A stretch of DNA of 64,000 nucleotides from an uncultured Chloroflexota bacterium (lineage in GTDB: Bacteria > Chloroflexota > Chloroflexia > Chloroflexales > Roseiflexaceae), in the NCBI GenBank assembly GCA_937876225.1, contig CALFIC010000129.1:7906-71905 (forward strand), read 5' to 3'. The translations under genes were made by a program, and so were the position numbers. Shown in pieces: positions 17,072 through 24,837 of this stretch (positions are counted from its first letter, which is position 1; each line of letters begins with the position of its first letter). The notes beneath the pieces are model-generated. The model saw nothing but the letters and a program-made list of their open reading frames with translations, made no database searches and was not told where the DNA came from.

Positions 17072-17998
17072 TTAGGCGTGGTTTTGGCACCACGCGACGG
17101 TTTCGCGAAGCGCGACGTCAATGGGGGTAGGGACGAGGCCAAACGCTGTTTGGGCTTTTTGGGTATCAATCACAAACGGCGCGGTAAATTGATAGAGCAT
17201 TTCGTGTACCTCAGCGATGTTTTTGTCAAACAGGCCGAGAATTTGTGCCATCAACGGGCTCAGCACCCGCATTTTGACCGGCTTTTCGATTATTTGGGAC
17301 AAGATTTGCATAAACTCAGCTTGGGTGATAGCGGGTGGGCTAGGGGTAAACCACACCTGCCCAAGCGCAGCCTCGTTGGTGCCGAGCGTGGCCATCAAGC
17401 GTCCAAAATCTTTGACATAGCTAAAGGTATGTGGTTGATCAAGCCGGCCAAGCAGATTACTGCTTTTGCCATGCAGTGCGGGCATAATGGCAAAATTGGT
17501 CATGGTTGTATCGTAAGGGCCAAAAAAATCCGAAGCCCGCCCTTGGGCAATGCGCACCAGCCCGCGCTGATGCGCGGATTGGAGCGTTTGTTGCATGGCA
17601 AAGCGGATTTTCCCTTTGCGTGTGGTCGGTGCGCTGGGACTTTCTTCGTGCAAGCTCCCCTGAAAGGCGCCATAGCCGTAGAGGTTTTCGACAACTGCAA
17701 GTCGGGCCTGATTGGCAATCGCCGCATCGAGCACCGCTTGTTGTAAGGGCGGGAATTTGGTCGCCCATGCGTTGTAGGCTGGTGCGATGCAGAAATAAAT
17801 TGACGTCGCACCGCGGGTCAAGGTGATATTTTGGCTCCTGTCATAGGCATCGCTGGCGACGAGTTCGATGTCTGCTGATTGATCGAGCATGACTCCCGAG
17901 CGATTGATCATGCGCACACGATGCCCTTGATGTAATAATGTTTCGGCCGTATAGCGTCCGATGGGCCCTGTGCCAAATACCACGTGTAATTCACTCAT
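17072..17998 (-). CDS. NAD(P)-dependent epimerase/reductase-like protein
   Basis: A 308-residue Rossmann protein of the extended/atypical SDR type. The dinucleotide-binding motif is VFGTGPIGRYTAETLL (about residues 6-21). The usual YxxxK is not in the standard place; NLYGYGAF is the best match for that loop. This pattern is common for NAD-dependent epimerase/dehydratase-annotated oxidoreductases (NmrA-like) of unknown substrate. An AAAGGT site precedes the ATG. The gene is monocistronic between two terminator-like structures or linked with the upstream membrane-protein cluster. Confidence 0.75.
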   Translation of the reverse strand: MSELHVVFGTGPIGRYTAETLLHQGHRVRMINRSGVMLDQSADIELVASDAYDRSQNITLTRGATSIYFCIAPAYNAWATKFPPLQQAVLDAAIANQARLAVVENLYGYGAFQGSLHEESPSAPTTRKGKIRFAMQQTLQSAHQRGLVRIAQGRASDFFGPYDTTMTNFAIMPALHGKSSNLLGRLDQPHTFSYVKDFGRLMATLGTNEAALGQVWFTPSPPAITQAEFMQILSQIIEKPVKMRVLSPLMAQILGLFDKNIAEVHEMLYQFTAPFVIDTQKAQTAFGLVPTPIDVALRETVAWCQNHA

Positions 17999-18024
17999 AT
18001 GAATACCTTTTTTGGTAAAAATAA

Positions 18025-18975
18025 TTACGCAGGTGGGGTCTGTGCATTGTCACGCAGGATGCTGAGTGTAGCGATGATAGTGCCTACGACAATCACCCCT
18101 GCACAGCTGATACTCACGAGATCTGGGGCGATAAGCGATTGACCTCGCCAAGCTTGCCAAATCAAGAAAATCGTGAGTGCGGTATAGGCGATGCCGACCA
18201 GATGCAGGAATTGCTGATGCTGACTACTTGACTGCCGCCCAATTAGACGCCCAGACAACAATGCCAATCCCAATAACGGCAAGAGTTGTAGGCCGTGGAG
18301 CCCCACGAAATGGCCGACGCGCAAATCACCACCCACCGTGCTCCAGCCAAGCAGGGGCAATCCTGGGCCGCCGTCGTCGACCCCTACACTGTGGGCGCCG
18401 TAGCTTGTTGGTGCATGCTTATCGACCTGCATGGTATGGCGTTGCGATGGCGATACATTGACCGATGTCATCAAGACGCCCGCAATCATACCCACAAAGG
18501 CGATGGCCAAGCCCCACCCACAGGCAATCCGCATGAGCGAGGGAATCGCTTTTTGGCGAACAATGACAAATAGACAGATGATATTTGCCGTCGCCAACAT
18601 GCTGATAAATGTAGCCATCAGTGAGTAAATCGTGGTATCGAGGGGCGTGCTGATGTTGTAATGGCTGGTGGTGCCGCGGACTACTTGTAGCGTGATGAGG
18701 GCTGTTTCGATGAACAATGCCACCGCAATCGTGCCACTCGCGAGTTTGTACCAACGTGAGGTGGTAGGTAACAGTGTCGCCATCCAGGCGATACTGGCTG
18801 CATAGATGGCCCCCGAAATGGCGAATTTGAGTGGTTTGACCCAGCCATCGACGCCAGTGATTTCAACAGGATTGAGAAAAAACAATAGGGCTACTACGGG
18901 AATTAGTCCGATATGCAGCAACGCCACAATCATGAGTAGGCGTTGCTGTTGCCACAATGAGCGTAGAAATTTCAT
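18025..18975 (-). CDS. integral membrane protein, about eight segments
   Basis: A 316-residue protein, not assigned to a named family. Hydrophobic stretches lie at about 15-33, 48-66, 79-98, 117-137, 151-170, 200-240, 255-272 and 282-305. A conserved-looking block is VDGWVKPLKFAISGAIY near residue 41, and a Gly/Val-rich loop with His (TSYGAHSVGVDD) near residue 195. It is 22 bases downstream of the ABA4-like gene and shares the TetR-controlled cluster. Function unknown; a transporter or membrane enzyme are both possible. Confidence 0.65.
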   Translation of the reverse strand: MKFLRSLWQQQRLLMIVALLHIGLIPVVALLFFLNPVEITGVDGWVKPLKFAISGAIYAASIAWMATLLPTTSRWYKLASGTIAVALFIETALITLQVVRGTTSHYNISTPLDTTIYSLMATFISMLATANIICLFVIVRQKAIPSLMRIACGWGLAIAFVGMIAGVLMTSVNVSPSQRHTMQVDKHAPTSYGAHSVGVDDGGPGLPLLGWSTVGGDLRVGHFVGLHGLQLLPLLGLALLSGRLIGRQSSSQHQQFLHLVGIAYTALTIFLIWQAWRGQSLIAPDLVSISCAGVIVVGTIIATLSILRDNAQTPPA

Positions 18976-18997
18976 GATATTCCTTTACAAAAACAGA

Positions 18998-19423
18998 TTA
19001 TACGGCAAACGATCCCCGATGCCAGCGCCGTACCAAGATATACACCAGCAAACCAAATGGTCCCACCATGAATACACAGACGAGACACAACGAGGTTAGC
19101 CAGGTGGGAATGCCAACTTGTTGGCTGTCGCTATAGACCCAGCGCCCGGTCCAGAGATCAAAGGCCAGGAAGTGGATCCACGCCGTGGTGGCCCCTGATG
19201 GGGTGCTGAGGAGTCCGGCGATGATGTCGAGTTGGGGATTGGCGAGCAGTGGTAGAAGCGCGGCGAAATTGGGGATGACGAGGCTACTGTAGAGCAGGGC
19301 AATCGGTACGACTACCAGAGTCGATGCCATGATGCGCCGGCTCCATGACCAGTTGGGGAGGGCAATCATCAGTACCCAAAACGGCATGACGAGCAGGTTG
19401 CTGAGTTGAAAAAGCTGACTCAT
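18998..19423 (-). CDS. ABA4-like (DUF4281) membrane protein
   Basis: A 141-residue protein with four predicted membrane helices. The IHFLAFDLWTGRWVYSDS motif near residue 83 and the VGPFGLLVYILVR end match the ABA4-like family, known in plants for neoxanthin synthesis; bacterial members have no set function. It lies 11 bases downstream of the TetR gene and upstream of the unknown membrane protein, so the three probably form one operon under the TetR protein. A carotenoid or lipid role is an inference. Confidence 0.75.
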   Translation of the reverse strand: MSQLFQLSNLLVMPFWVLMIALPNWSWSRRIMASTLVVVPIALLYSSLVIPNFAALLPLLANPQLDIIAGLLSTPSGATTAWIHFLAFDLWTGRWVYSDSQQVGIPTWLTSLCLVCVFMVGPFGLLVYILVRRWHRGSFAV

Positions 19424-19434
19424 AAGTGGTCCTT

Positions 19435-20061
19435 TCAGGCGCCGTGTGGCGCAAATCCCCGTTGCCAGGCATCGAGGGTGGCACGGATGACGCTATAGTC
19501 GAGTGGTCCTTGGCGTTGCATGGTGAGGGCCAGCATGGCAATCCCGTGCACCATTTGCCATGCCGAGAGGGCGATTTGGAATGATCCGTAGCTGGAGGTA
19601 ACCACAAAATATCCGGCACCAATCAATGCTTGGATGTGGGTATGGATAACCATGAAGGGTGGACTGTTTAACAATTGCGTGTCGAGGGATTCAGCGGGAT
19701 CGCAGTAGACTTGGTTGGCCGCCATTGAAAACATCAATAAAAAATAGTCTGGGTTGCTTACGGCAAACTTGACATATTGCACGCCACATTCACGAGCTGC
19801 GAGCCGAATATCGCTTTGAGGGGGGTAGTCATTGAGTGCTACGGTTAATTTGGCGAATCCTTCCTCGCAGACGGCCTGCAAAATTGCATCTTTGTTGGCA
19901 TAGTATTCGTAGATACTCGCCGGGCTGTAGTCGATGGCATCGGCGATCCGCCGAATCGACAAGGCACCGATGCCTTCATGATGAATGATTTCGACCGCAC
20001 TTTTGATAATCGCTTGTTTTATTCGTATATTACGGCGCGTTCGGGGCTTCTCTGACTCCAT
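19435..20061 (-). CDS. TetR-family transcriptional regulator
   Basis: A 208-residue protein. I start at the ATG at 20061 with an AAAGGCAG ribosome site; an in-frame ATG 26 codons upstream lacks one. The N-terminal helix-turn-helix (about 10-60; KQAIIKSAVEIIHHEGIGALSIRRIADAI, YSPASIYEYYANKDAIL) is typical of TetR proteins, and the C-terminal WHG/TetR_C domain binds an unknown ligand. An inverted repeat ATTGAA-5-TTCAAT lies 17 bases upstream of the ATG, which fits autoregulation of this gene and the downstream ABA4-like and membrane-protein genes. Confidence 0.85.
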   Translation of the reverse strand: MESEKPRTRRNIRIKQAIIKSAVEIIHHEGIGALSIRRIADAIDYSPASIYEYYANKDAILQAVCEEGFAKLTVALNDYPPQSDIRLAARECGVQYVKFAVSNPDYFLLMFSMAANQVYCDPAESLDTQLLNSPPFMVIHTHIQALIGAGYFVVTSSYGSFQIALSAWQMVHGIAMLALTMQRQGPLDYSVIRATLDAWQRGFAPHGA

Positions 20062-20077
20062 TAACTGCCTTTCTGAA

Positions 20078-20113
20078 ATTGAATGATGTTCAATAAATAT
20101 AACTACGTTCAAT
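20078..20113 (-). promoter_or_regulatory. candidate TetR operator
   Basis: ATTGAATGATGTTCAAT (20078-20094) has perfect 6-base arms; a further half-site GTTCAAT is at 20107-20113. The location, just upstream of the TetR-family gene, fits an autoregulatory operator. Confidence 0.5.
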
Positions 20114-20129
20114 GATTTTGTCAAACAAA

Positions 20130-20156
20130 AAAGGAGCAATCATTGATTGCTCCTTT
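20130..20156 (-). terminator. intrinsic terminator of the low-complexity lipoprotein gene
   Basis: AAAGGAGCAATC/GATTGCTCCTTT stem (12 bp, 3-base loop) followed on the minus strand by TTT and T-rich sequence; it lies 21 bases after the lipoprotein stop. Confidence 0.8.
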
Positions 20157-20177
20157 GGTCATTCGTTTTTGCAATAA

Positions 20178-20714
20178 TTAGGGAGTAGGAGTCGCAGTAC
20201 CGGTAGCGGCGGCGGTAGTGGCGGTAGCGGCGGCGGTAGTGGCGGTAGCGGCGGCGGTGGTGGCGGTAGCGGTGACGGTTTTGGTGGCCGAGGCGGCAGC
20301 GGTGACGGTTTTGGTGGCTGTCGGACTGATTGTATTGGTCGCGACGACGGTGCCAGCCGTTGGTGAAGAGGTAACCGTACTTACGGGTACTAACGTATCA
20401 GTTGCCACAGGCGCAGCGACAGTTTTGGTGGCTGCAGGAGCTGCGGGTTTGGGATTATTTGGTTTCGCTGGCGGAACGTCAGTTGCGGTAGCGGGCATGC
20501 TGATAATCATGGCTGTTTGCGTCAACAGTGCATTCGCCTCGGCCGCAGCTGTTGCAGTGGCGGCAATGTCGGTGGGGACCTGGGCCGTCATGGTGGCGAT
20601 TTGGGCAGTGGCTACGAGTGTTGCCAATCGTTGTTCGCCGGTGAGATTGTCTCCACACGCCACCAACGACAATGCGAGTGCCGAAATAGCAATAACTTTG
20701 CTGAATGTATGCAC
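20178..20714 (-). CDS. low-complexity Thr/Ala-rich lipoprotein
   Basis: A 178-residue secreted lipoprotein. The start is GTG at 20714 with a GGAG site; the signal peptide ends in LALSLVAC (Cys20). The first 80 residues have some helical sequence (TLVATAQIATMTAQVPTD), and the rest is Thr, Ala, Val and Pro, ending in a 7-residue repeat (TTAAATA, three copies). No domain is recognised. The Thr-rich tail could be glycosylated or serve as a surface spacer. It is a single-gene transcript with a terminator behind it. Confidence 0.7.
   Translation of the reverse strand: MHTFSKVIAISALALSLVACGDNLTGEQRLATLVATAQIATMTAQVPTDIAATATAAAEANALLTQTAMIISMPATATDVPPAKPNNPKPAAPAATKTVAAPVATDTLVPVSTVTSSPTAGTVVATNTISPTATKTVTAAASATKTVTATATTAAATATTAAATATTAAATGTATPTP
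20202..20275 (-). repeat. 21-bp tandem repeat in lipoprotein tail
   Basis: About three and a half copies of a 21-base unit rich in GCGGCGGTAGTGGCGGTA, coding for TTAAATA units; length may vary between strains. Confidence 0.7.
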
Positions 20715-20831
20715 AATATTACTCCACGTAGTAAATTACAATAAGCTTACTATACTGTGAAGTAGGTGTTTTTGTCAATTGGATTGTGTTAAATTTGTGT
20801 GCAATTTTGTGCCGATGAAAGAGCCCGCAAG

Positions 20832-20866
20832 CCACCTACACCACACATCATGTGCGGTGTGGGTGG
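20832..20866. terminator. long hairpin between two lipoprotein genes
   Basis: Arms of 17 bases (20832-20848 and 20850-20866) pair with two G-T mismatches around a single-base centre. It follows the second lipoprotein stop by 29 bases on the minus strand. No T-run follows, so its terminator role is only likely. Confidence 0.4.
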
Positions 20867-20895
20867 CGTACATAAGCAATCTGCCTGTGTCTACG

Positions 20896-21462
20896 CTATG
20901 GTGTAGGTATTGGCATTGGTGTTGGGAATGGCGTAGGCCAGGTGTCAACATGCCCTGTTGCTGTCGGGTTTACTGGTGGTGAGGGGTAGGCTGGTGCGGT
21001 AGGTTGTTTTACTTTGGCAAGGGGAGTGTCGGTAGGTGGGATGGAAGTATCGGTAGCCGGGACGAGAGTATTGGTAGCCGGGATAGATGTATCGGTGGGC
21101 GGGATACGAGTATTCGTGGCTGGGATACGGGTATTCGTGGCAGGGATACGAGTATTCGTGGCTACAATGGGAATGTCAGTGGTTGCGAGTTGCGGTGTTT
21201 CACGTTGCGGTGTTTCAACTTGCGGTTTTGCATTGGTATTGGGGGTATTGGTGATCGGTAATGGTGCCGTTGTGGCGGTTGCAGTGGGGAGGTTGGTGGT
21301 GTCGGTGTTGCAAGTGTTCTCCTTGTATTCTTTGGTATCGGATGTCCGCCGGTATACGGAACAAAGAAAATCATTTATCATATTTTCGGTGGAGTACGCA
21401 CAACTTGACAGTAAAATAGCACTGAATGACACCATAAATACCATAAGCCATAATCGGCGCAT
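20896..21462 (-). CDS. Thr/Pro-repeat lipoprotein
   Basis: A 188-residue lipoprotein with signal peptide and lipobox ILLSSC (Cys21). A short Cys-containing stretch (FLCSVYRRTSD, NTCNTD) follows, and from about residue 90 the chain is a heptad repeat of the form IPATNTR/IPPTDTS (about seven copies), then a Pro-rich C-terminus (FPTPMPIPTP). No enzymatic domain is seen. Such Thr/Pro repeats are usual for cell-surface linkers in Chloroflexi. It resembles the neighbouring lipoprotein in layout, not in sequence. Confidence 0.7.
   Translation of the reverse strand: MRRLWLMVFMVSFSAILLSSCAYSTENMINDFLCSVYRRTSDTKEYKENTCNTDTTNLPTATATTAPLPITNTPNTNAKPQVETPQRETPQLATTDIPIVATNTRIPATNTRIPATNTRIPPTDTSIPATNTLVPATDTSIPPTDTPLAKVKQPTAPAYPSPPVNPTATGHVDTWPTPFPTPMPIPTP
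21030..21177 (-). repeat. 21-bp tandem repeats coding for the IP(A/P)T(N/D)T(R/S) heptads
   Basis: About seven imperfect 21-base copies inside the lipoprotein gene, with GGTAGCCGGGATACGAGTAT-type units. Confidence 0.7.
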
Positions 21463-21512
21463 ATTCGTTCCTTAATTTGTAAAATATTGACAGATTTTTG
21501 AACGTTAGTTGC

Positions 21513-21555
21513 AAAAAAAACACCACACATTGCAATTACTGTAATGTGTGGTGTT
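21513..21555 (-). terminator. intrinsic terminator of ssrA
   Basis: AACACCACACATT (21519-21531) pairs with AATGTGTGGTGTT (21543-21555); on the minus strand a T-run follows (21513-21518). It is 6 bases past the tmRNA 3' end. Confidence 0.85.
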
Positions 21556-21561
21556 TTCGTG

Positions 21562-21928
21562 TGGTGGAGATGGGGGGAGTCGAACCCCCGTCCAAAATAA
21601 GCGAACTGCCAGCGTCTACACGTGTAGTTACTTGTTTTGTCTAGTCATAGCACCACACCAGCAACAAAGCAGTGCTACAACGATCCCACTGTGCTTAATC
21701 TAGATACGCAGGCGGCTCTCTAGATGCGTCCCGGCGTTTGCGTTCACTCACTCGGCCGGGCGAAGAGTGGTAAACGTGCTACCTAAAACTAGGCAGCAAA
21801 CGCGGTCGTTCGGGCGAACGACGGAGCGCTGATGTTTGTGGCAGTTATGCCTGTTGCCCCTTTAACGAGACTGGGCGGCTCGACGTGCAGCTAAACAGGA
21901 GCCTACCCTGTCAAGACCAAACATCCCC
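21562..21928 (-). ncRNA. ssrA: transfer-messenger RNA (tmRNA)
   Basis: The minus strand starts GGGGATGTTTGG and ends GGTTCGACTCCCCCCATCTCCACCA at base 21562 (T-arm, discriminator and encoded CCA), the ends of a tmRNA; length about 367 bases. It rescues stalled ribosomes and tags the nascent chain for proteolysis. A tag-reading frame lies at 21789-21842 in minus direction and stops at TAG, reading roughly ATNISAPSFARTTAFAA, with the AA end expected of tmRNA tags (first codon uncertain). A promoter and a terminator flank it. Confidence 0.95.
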
Positions 21929-21941
21929 GTTTGGAATGTTT

Positions 21942-21970
21942 ACTGTACCATGGATGCATATATCTGTCAA
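21942..21970 (-). promoter_or_regulatory. ssrA promoter
   Basis: TTGACA (21970-21965) and TACAGT (21947-21942) on the minus strand, 17 bases apart, 13 bases before the mature 5' end, which agrees with RNase P trimming of a short leader. Confidence 0.75.
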
Positions 21971-22044
21971 TGAGTAGTTTTGTTTTTGCACGTGAAAACG
22001 CCTATTTCACGCGATAACCTACGACTCCTAATTGCACATCATGA

Positions 22045-23055
22045 TTATAGGTAGCGGTTATAGATGTCGAGGATTTCTTGGACGGTGGCACTCCCCGTTG
22101 TGCCCAATTTGCGGATTGTCACGCCAGCCACCAACATAGCGACTTGGGCTGCTTCGGCGAGGCTAGCACCACTCACGAGGCTCATGGTGAGGGCAGCCAT
22201 TACACTGTCACCGGCCCCGACGATGTCGATGGGGCAGTCGACGGGCAGGGCTGCGATGGTTTTGCTGATGCCGTTGGTATAGACGAGGACGCCATCGCCC
22301 CCGAGGGTGACGACCACGGGGTGCTCCGTGCGGGTGCTCAAGATTGCCGCCGCTTGGGCGGCATGATCGGGCGATTCGGCGATGGCGCAGGCGCTACAGG
22401 CTTCGTGCAGGTTGGGCTTGACGATGACATGCGCAAAATCCGCAATGCGTTGGCGTGAATCTGCCAGCATCACCAATTGGGGATGGCTGAGCGCAATCTC
22501 GGCGATGGCCGCATGGATGTGGGCATCGATGACGCCACAGCCTGCTTCGGGCATCTGGTCCGCAAAAATCATGGCATCACAGCTGTCAGCCAGCGTCAGC
22601 AATGATTGGGCGATTTGTTGGCTAATCTGGGCAGGGAGTGGATCGCGACTACGGATGTCGAGGCGCTCGAGCTCGCGCAAGCTGCCATCGGCATTGCGGA
22701 TGGTTGGTTTGGTATAGGTGGGTGTCGGCTGATTGGGCAGGGTAATCAGCAGGCTATCATCCGCACCGAGCGCTTCGAGTCCTTGGCGGAGCATGAAGCC
22801 GTCACCGTCGTGACCGACGACACCGACACAAATTACTTGTGCACCGAGGGCGACCAAGTTGGCGACCACGGTCCCCGCAGCACCGGGAGCACAGGTTTGG
22901 GCGGTGACTTGATTGGCAATCAGGCCGGTTTCGACCGACATTTCAGCGCGCTGTGGGTCAATCCAGAGATAACGGTCAAGGAAAAAATCACCACAGACGA
23001 CGATGCGTTTGCCGGCAAAGGCACTGGTGATTTCGTGGAGACGTTGCTGTTGCAT
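22045..23055 (-). CDS. PfkB-family carbohydrate kinase, HldE kinase-domain-like
   Basis: A 336-residue kinase. The N-terminal GDFFLDRYLWID, the CAPGAAGTVVANLVALGA block, the PNLHEA strand and the ATP/anion-hole motif DIVGAGDSVMAALTM near residue 285 (Asp as catalytic base) are PfkB hallmarks; the overall layout is nearest to the heptose-7-phosphate kinase domain of HldE/RfaE. The expected product is a sugar phosphate, substrate unknown. It is the last gene of the 22-28 kb operon, next to a HAD phosphatase and a DHS-like protein, as heptose kinases often sit near phosphatases. No GmhA or HldE nucleotidyltransferase is here. Confidence 0.8.
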   Translation of the reverse strand: MQQQRLHEITSAFAGKRIVVCGDFFLDRYLWIDPQRAEMSVETGLIANQVTAQTCAPGAAGTVVANLVALGAQVICVGVVGHDGDGFMLRQGLEALGADDSLLITLPNQPTPTYTKPTIRNADGSLRELERLDIRSRDPLPAQISQQIAQSLLTLADSCDAMIFADQMPEAGCGVIDAHIHAAIAEIALSHPQLVMLADSRQRIADFAHVIVKPNLHEACSACAIAESPDHAAQAAAILSTRTEHPVVVTLGGDGVLVYTNGISKTIAALPVDCPIDIVGAGDSVMAALTMSLVSGASLAEAAQVAMLVAGVTIRKLGTTGSATVQEILDIYNRYL

Positions 23056-23081
23056 AACATCCTCTCGGGATTAGCGATACA

Positions 23082-24041
23082 TCAAGATTGTGTCAACAAC
23101 TGCCACAAACCGGGGATGGTAATGCGATGATCGCCACTAATGTAGTAGCTTTGGCCACCGTCACGCACCGTCCGCACCAAAATCGTTTTGAACGGGCGGT
23201 AGTAATAGGCAGGGTCACTTTTTTTGGCTTCCGTCGACAAATCATCGGGCAACGGCACCAAATCAAAGACCGCCGTGGTGAAGTGGGCAATTTGTTGGCC
23301 ATGCTGATGGGCCACATTACGGGCCATCGCCAAGGCTTTGAGGTAGACCTCGGGACCCATCACGGCGCTGCCCACGTTGAGCATTACGCCCCCTTCGAGT
23401 TGACTGACGCTGTGGGTCAAAATCAAGAAGTCGGTATAACTCGCTTTGCCCAAAGCAGCGCCGTCACAATTGGGGTGCTCGTGGATGATGTCTTGGCCAA
23501 TGCTGACGTGCACGGTCACCGGGATGCCGAGGCGTGCCCCAGCGGCGGCAATCGACAGGTGGCGATATGGTAATTGCTGGCGCTCGATTTCGCTGCCTAC
23601 ATATTCACCAATCCCTAGGTCGAGTTGGGCGGCTTGGCTAATAAGGTCGTTGAGCTGCCCGGTTTCGTGCCATAAACCGAATTGCCCTTGCGAAATATAG
23701 GCCGCCACACTTTCGGTGGTGGCACCGATCAAGGCCAATTCGTAGTCGTGGATGAGTCCGGCGCCGTTCATCGCCACATGGGTAATTAGCCCCCGTTCCA
23801 TCAAGTCAATCACAAACCGCGACGCGCCTTGTTTGATGACATGTGCCCCCATGATGAAAATGACGGGGCGCTGATTGGTCCGCGCCGTCTGCATGGCCCG
23901 AGCAACGGTGGGTAAATGGGGTTGTGGTGCGGGTTGGATGGGGTCAGCGAGTGACATGACATAACTGAGTGGCATATCGTGAATACGCTCGGCTAACGGC
24001 AATACATGTAGTTGGCTACGGTCAAAACGTGGTTGTGGCAT
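23082..24041 (-). CDS. deoxyhypusine-synthase-like Rossmann protein
   Basis: A 319-residue protein. I use the ATG at 24041, directly after the HAD stop; an in-frame start at 24125 lies inside that gene. Conserved blocks (RPVIFIMGAHVIKQG, THVAMNGAGLIHDYELA, TVHVSIGQDIIH, SVSQLEGGVMLNVGSAV, YYISGDHRITIPGLW) match the NAD-binding fold of deoxyhypusine synthase-like proteins. Lys in YRPFKTI may correspond to the DHS active-site Lys, though this is uncertain. Bacteria generally have no eIF5A, so the substrate must differ. It is coupled to HAD and PfkB genes. Confidence 0.6.
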   Translation of the reverse strand: MPQPRFDRSQLHVLPLAERIHDMPLSYVMSLADPIQPAPQPHLPTVARAMQTARTNQRPVIFIMGAHVIKQGASRFVIDLMERGLITHVAMNGAGLIHDYELALIGATTESVAAYISQGQFGLWHETGQLNDLISQAAQLDLGIGEYVGSEIERQQLPYRHLSIAAAGARLGIPVTVHVSIGQDIIHEHPNCDGAALGKASYTDFLILTHSVSQLEGGVMLNVGSAVMGPEVYLKALAMARNVAHQHGQQIAHFTTAVFDLVPLPDDLSTEAKKSDPAYYYRPFKTILVRTVRDGGQSYYISGDHRITIPGLWQLLTQS

Positions 24042-24045
24042 AGGA

Positions 24046-24837
24046 TTACTTATCACCAAATAAAAGGGTGCGAAAGCCGTGAATATCGACCAAATTGGCA
24101 ACCACGGCGTCGGCACCGGCGGCAATCAGATGGCGGCGTTTGTCGTCGTCGAGTCCACCGCTGGCCTCGTGTGAGGCGACGGCGAGGCTATAGCCGGCTA
24201 ATGATTTGCCAGCGATGATTTCGACGGGACCATCGCCCACCGACAGGAATTGGCCTGCAGGAATGCGATAGGTGCTGAGGAGCTCAGCCATGGCGTCACC
24301 TTTGGTGAAGCCGGGGTGGTGGGGCCCGGGACCATGAATCCCGGCATCAAAAAAATGATCGATGCGCAGGGCGGCACTTTCACGCAGGAGGTGCATGTGC
24401 TCGGTGCCACTCACCAAGGCCAGGTGGACGTGATGGTCGGCTAGCAGTTGCAAAAAAGCCCGTGCGCCAGGTACCATCAAGGCATCGGCACTGGCGTCGT
24501 TGTGGATGCTAGCGACTTTGTGGTCGATGCGGTCACGCATGGCATGACTAAACAAATCGAGATAAGCTTGGGCGCCGCGGGCTGGTCCACCATGCAAAAT
24601 AACCTGCTCGTCGACCCAGGCCATCTGGATGATACTGGGTTGGCCGGTAGAGCGGGCAATATAGGTATAGATCTCGCTATCGAGACGGTCGCTATCGGGG
24701 TAATGGGGCAGTAATGCCGCGTGCATCACGCCGTGCATGACCTGTTGCCAGCCGATACGAATCAACGACATGGTGCCATCAAAATCAATGGCAGCTAGGC
24801 GAGGGGCGGCACTGGGACTGTTGATAATTTCGATCAT
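24046..24837 (-). CDS. HAD-superfamily hydrolase
   Basis: A 263-residue enzyme with HAD motif I DFDGTMSL (about D18-D20), motif II LVSGTEH, motif III Lys in GFTKGDAM, and motif IV SVGDGPVEI. The cap is helical. This is typical of phosphoglycolate- or sugar-phosphate-type phosphatases. The ATG overlaps the stop of the SDR gene (ATGA), and 4 bases separate its stop from the DHS-like start, so the three genes are translated together. Substrate likely the phosphorylated sugar of the pathway (inference). Confidence 0.82.
   Translation of the reverse strand: MIEIINSPSAAPRLAAIDFDGTMSLIRIGWQQVMHGVMHAALLPHYPDSDRLDSEIYTYIARSTGQPSIIQMAWVDEQVILHGGPARGAQAYLDLFSHAMRDRIDHKVASIHNDASADALMVPGARAFLQLLADHHVHLALVSGTEHMHLLRESAALRIDHFFDAGIHGPGPHHPGFTKGDAMAELLSTYRIPAGQFLSVGDGPVEIIAGKSLAGYSLAVASHEASGGLDDDKRRHLIAAGADAVVANLVDIHGFRTLLFGDK

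Noticed and set aside
20218..20760. Val/Ala-rich plus-strand frame
   Set aside because: It is the reverse reading of the 21-base repeats of the lipoprotein gene; no signal or domain.
21562..21600. tRNA gene
   Set aside because: The GGTTCGACTCC T-arm belongs to the 3' end of ssrA; no anticodon arm nearby.
21991..22011. Terminator for the PfkB operon (CGTGAAA/TTTCACG)
   Set aside because: Stem is 7 bp and is followed by an A-rich stretch on the minus strand, not T; it may be chance.
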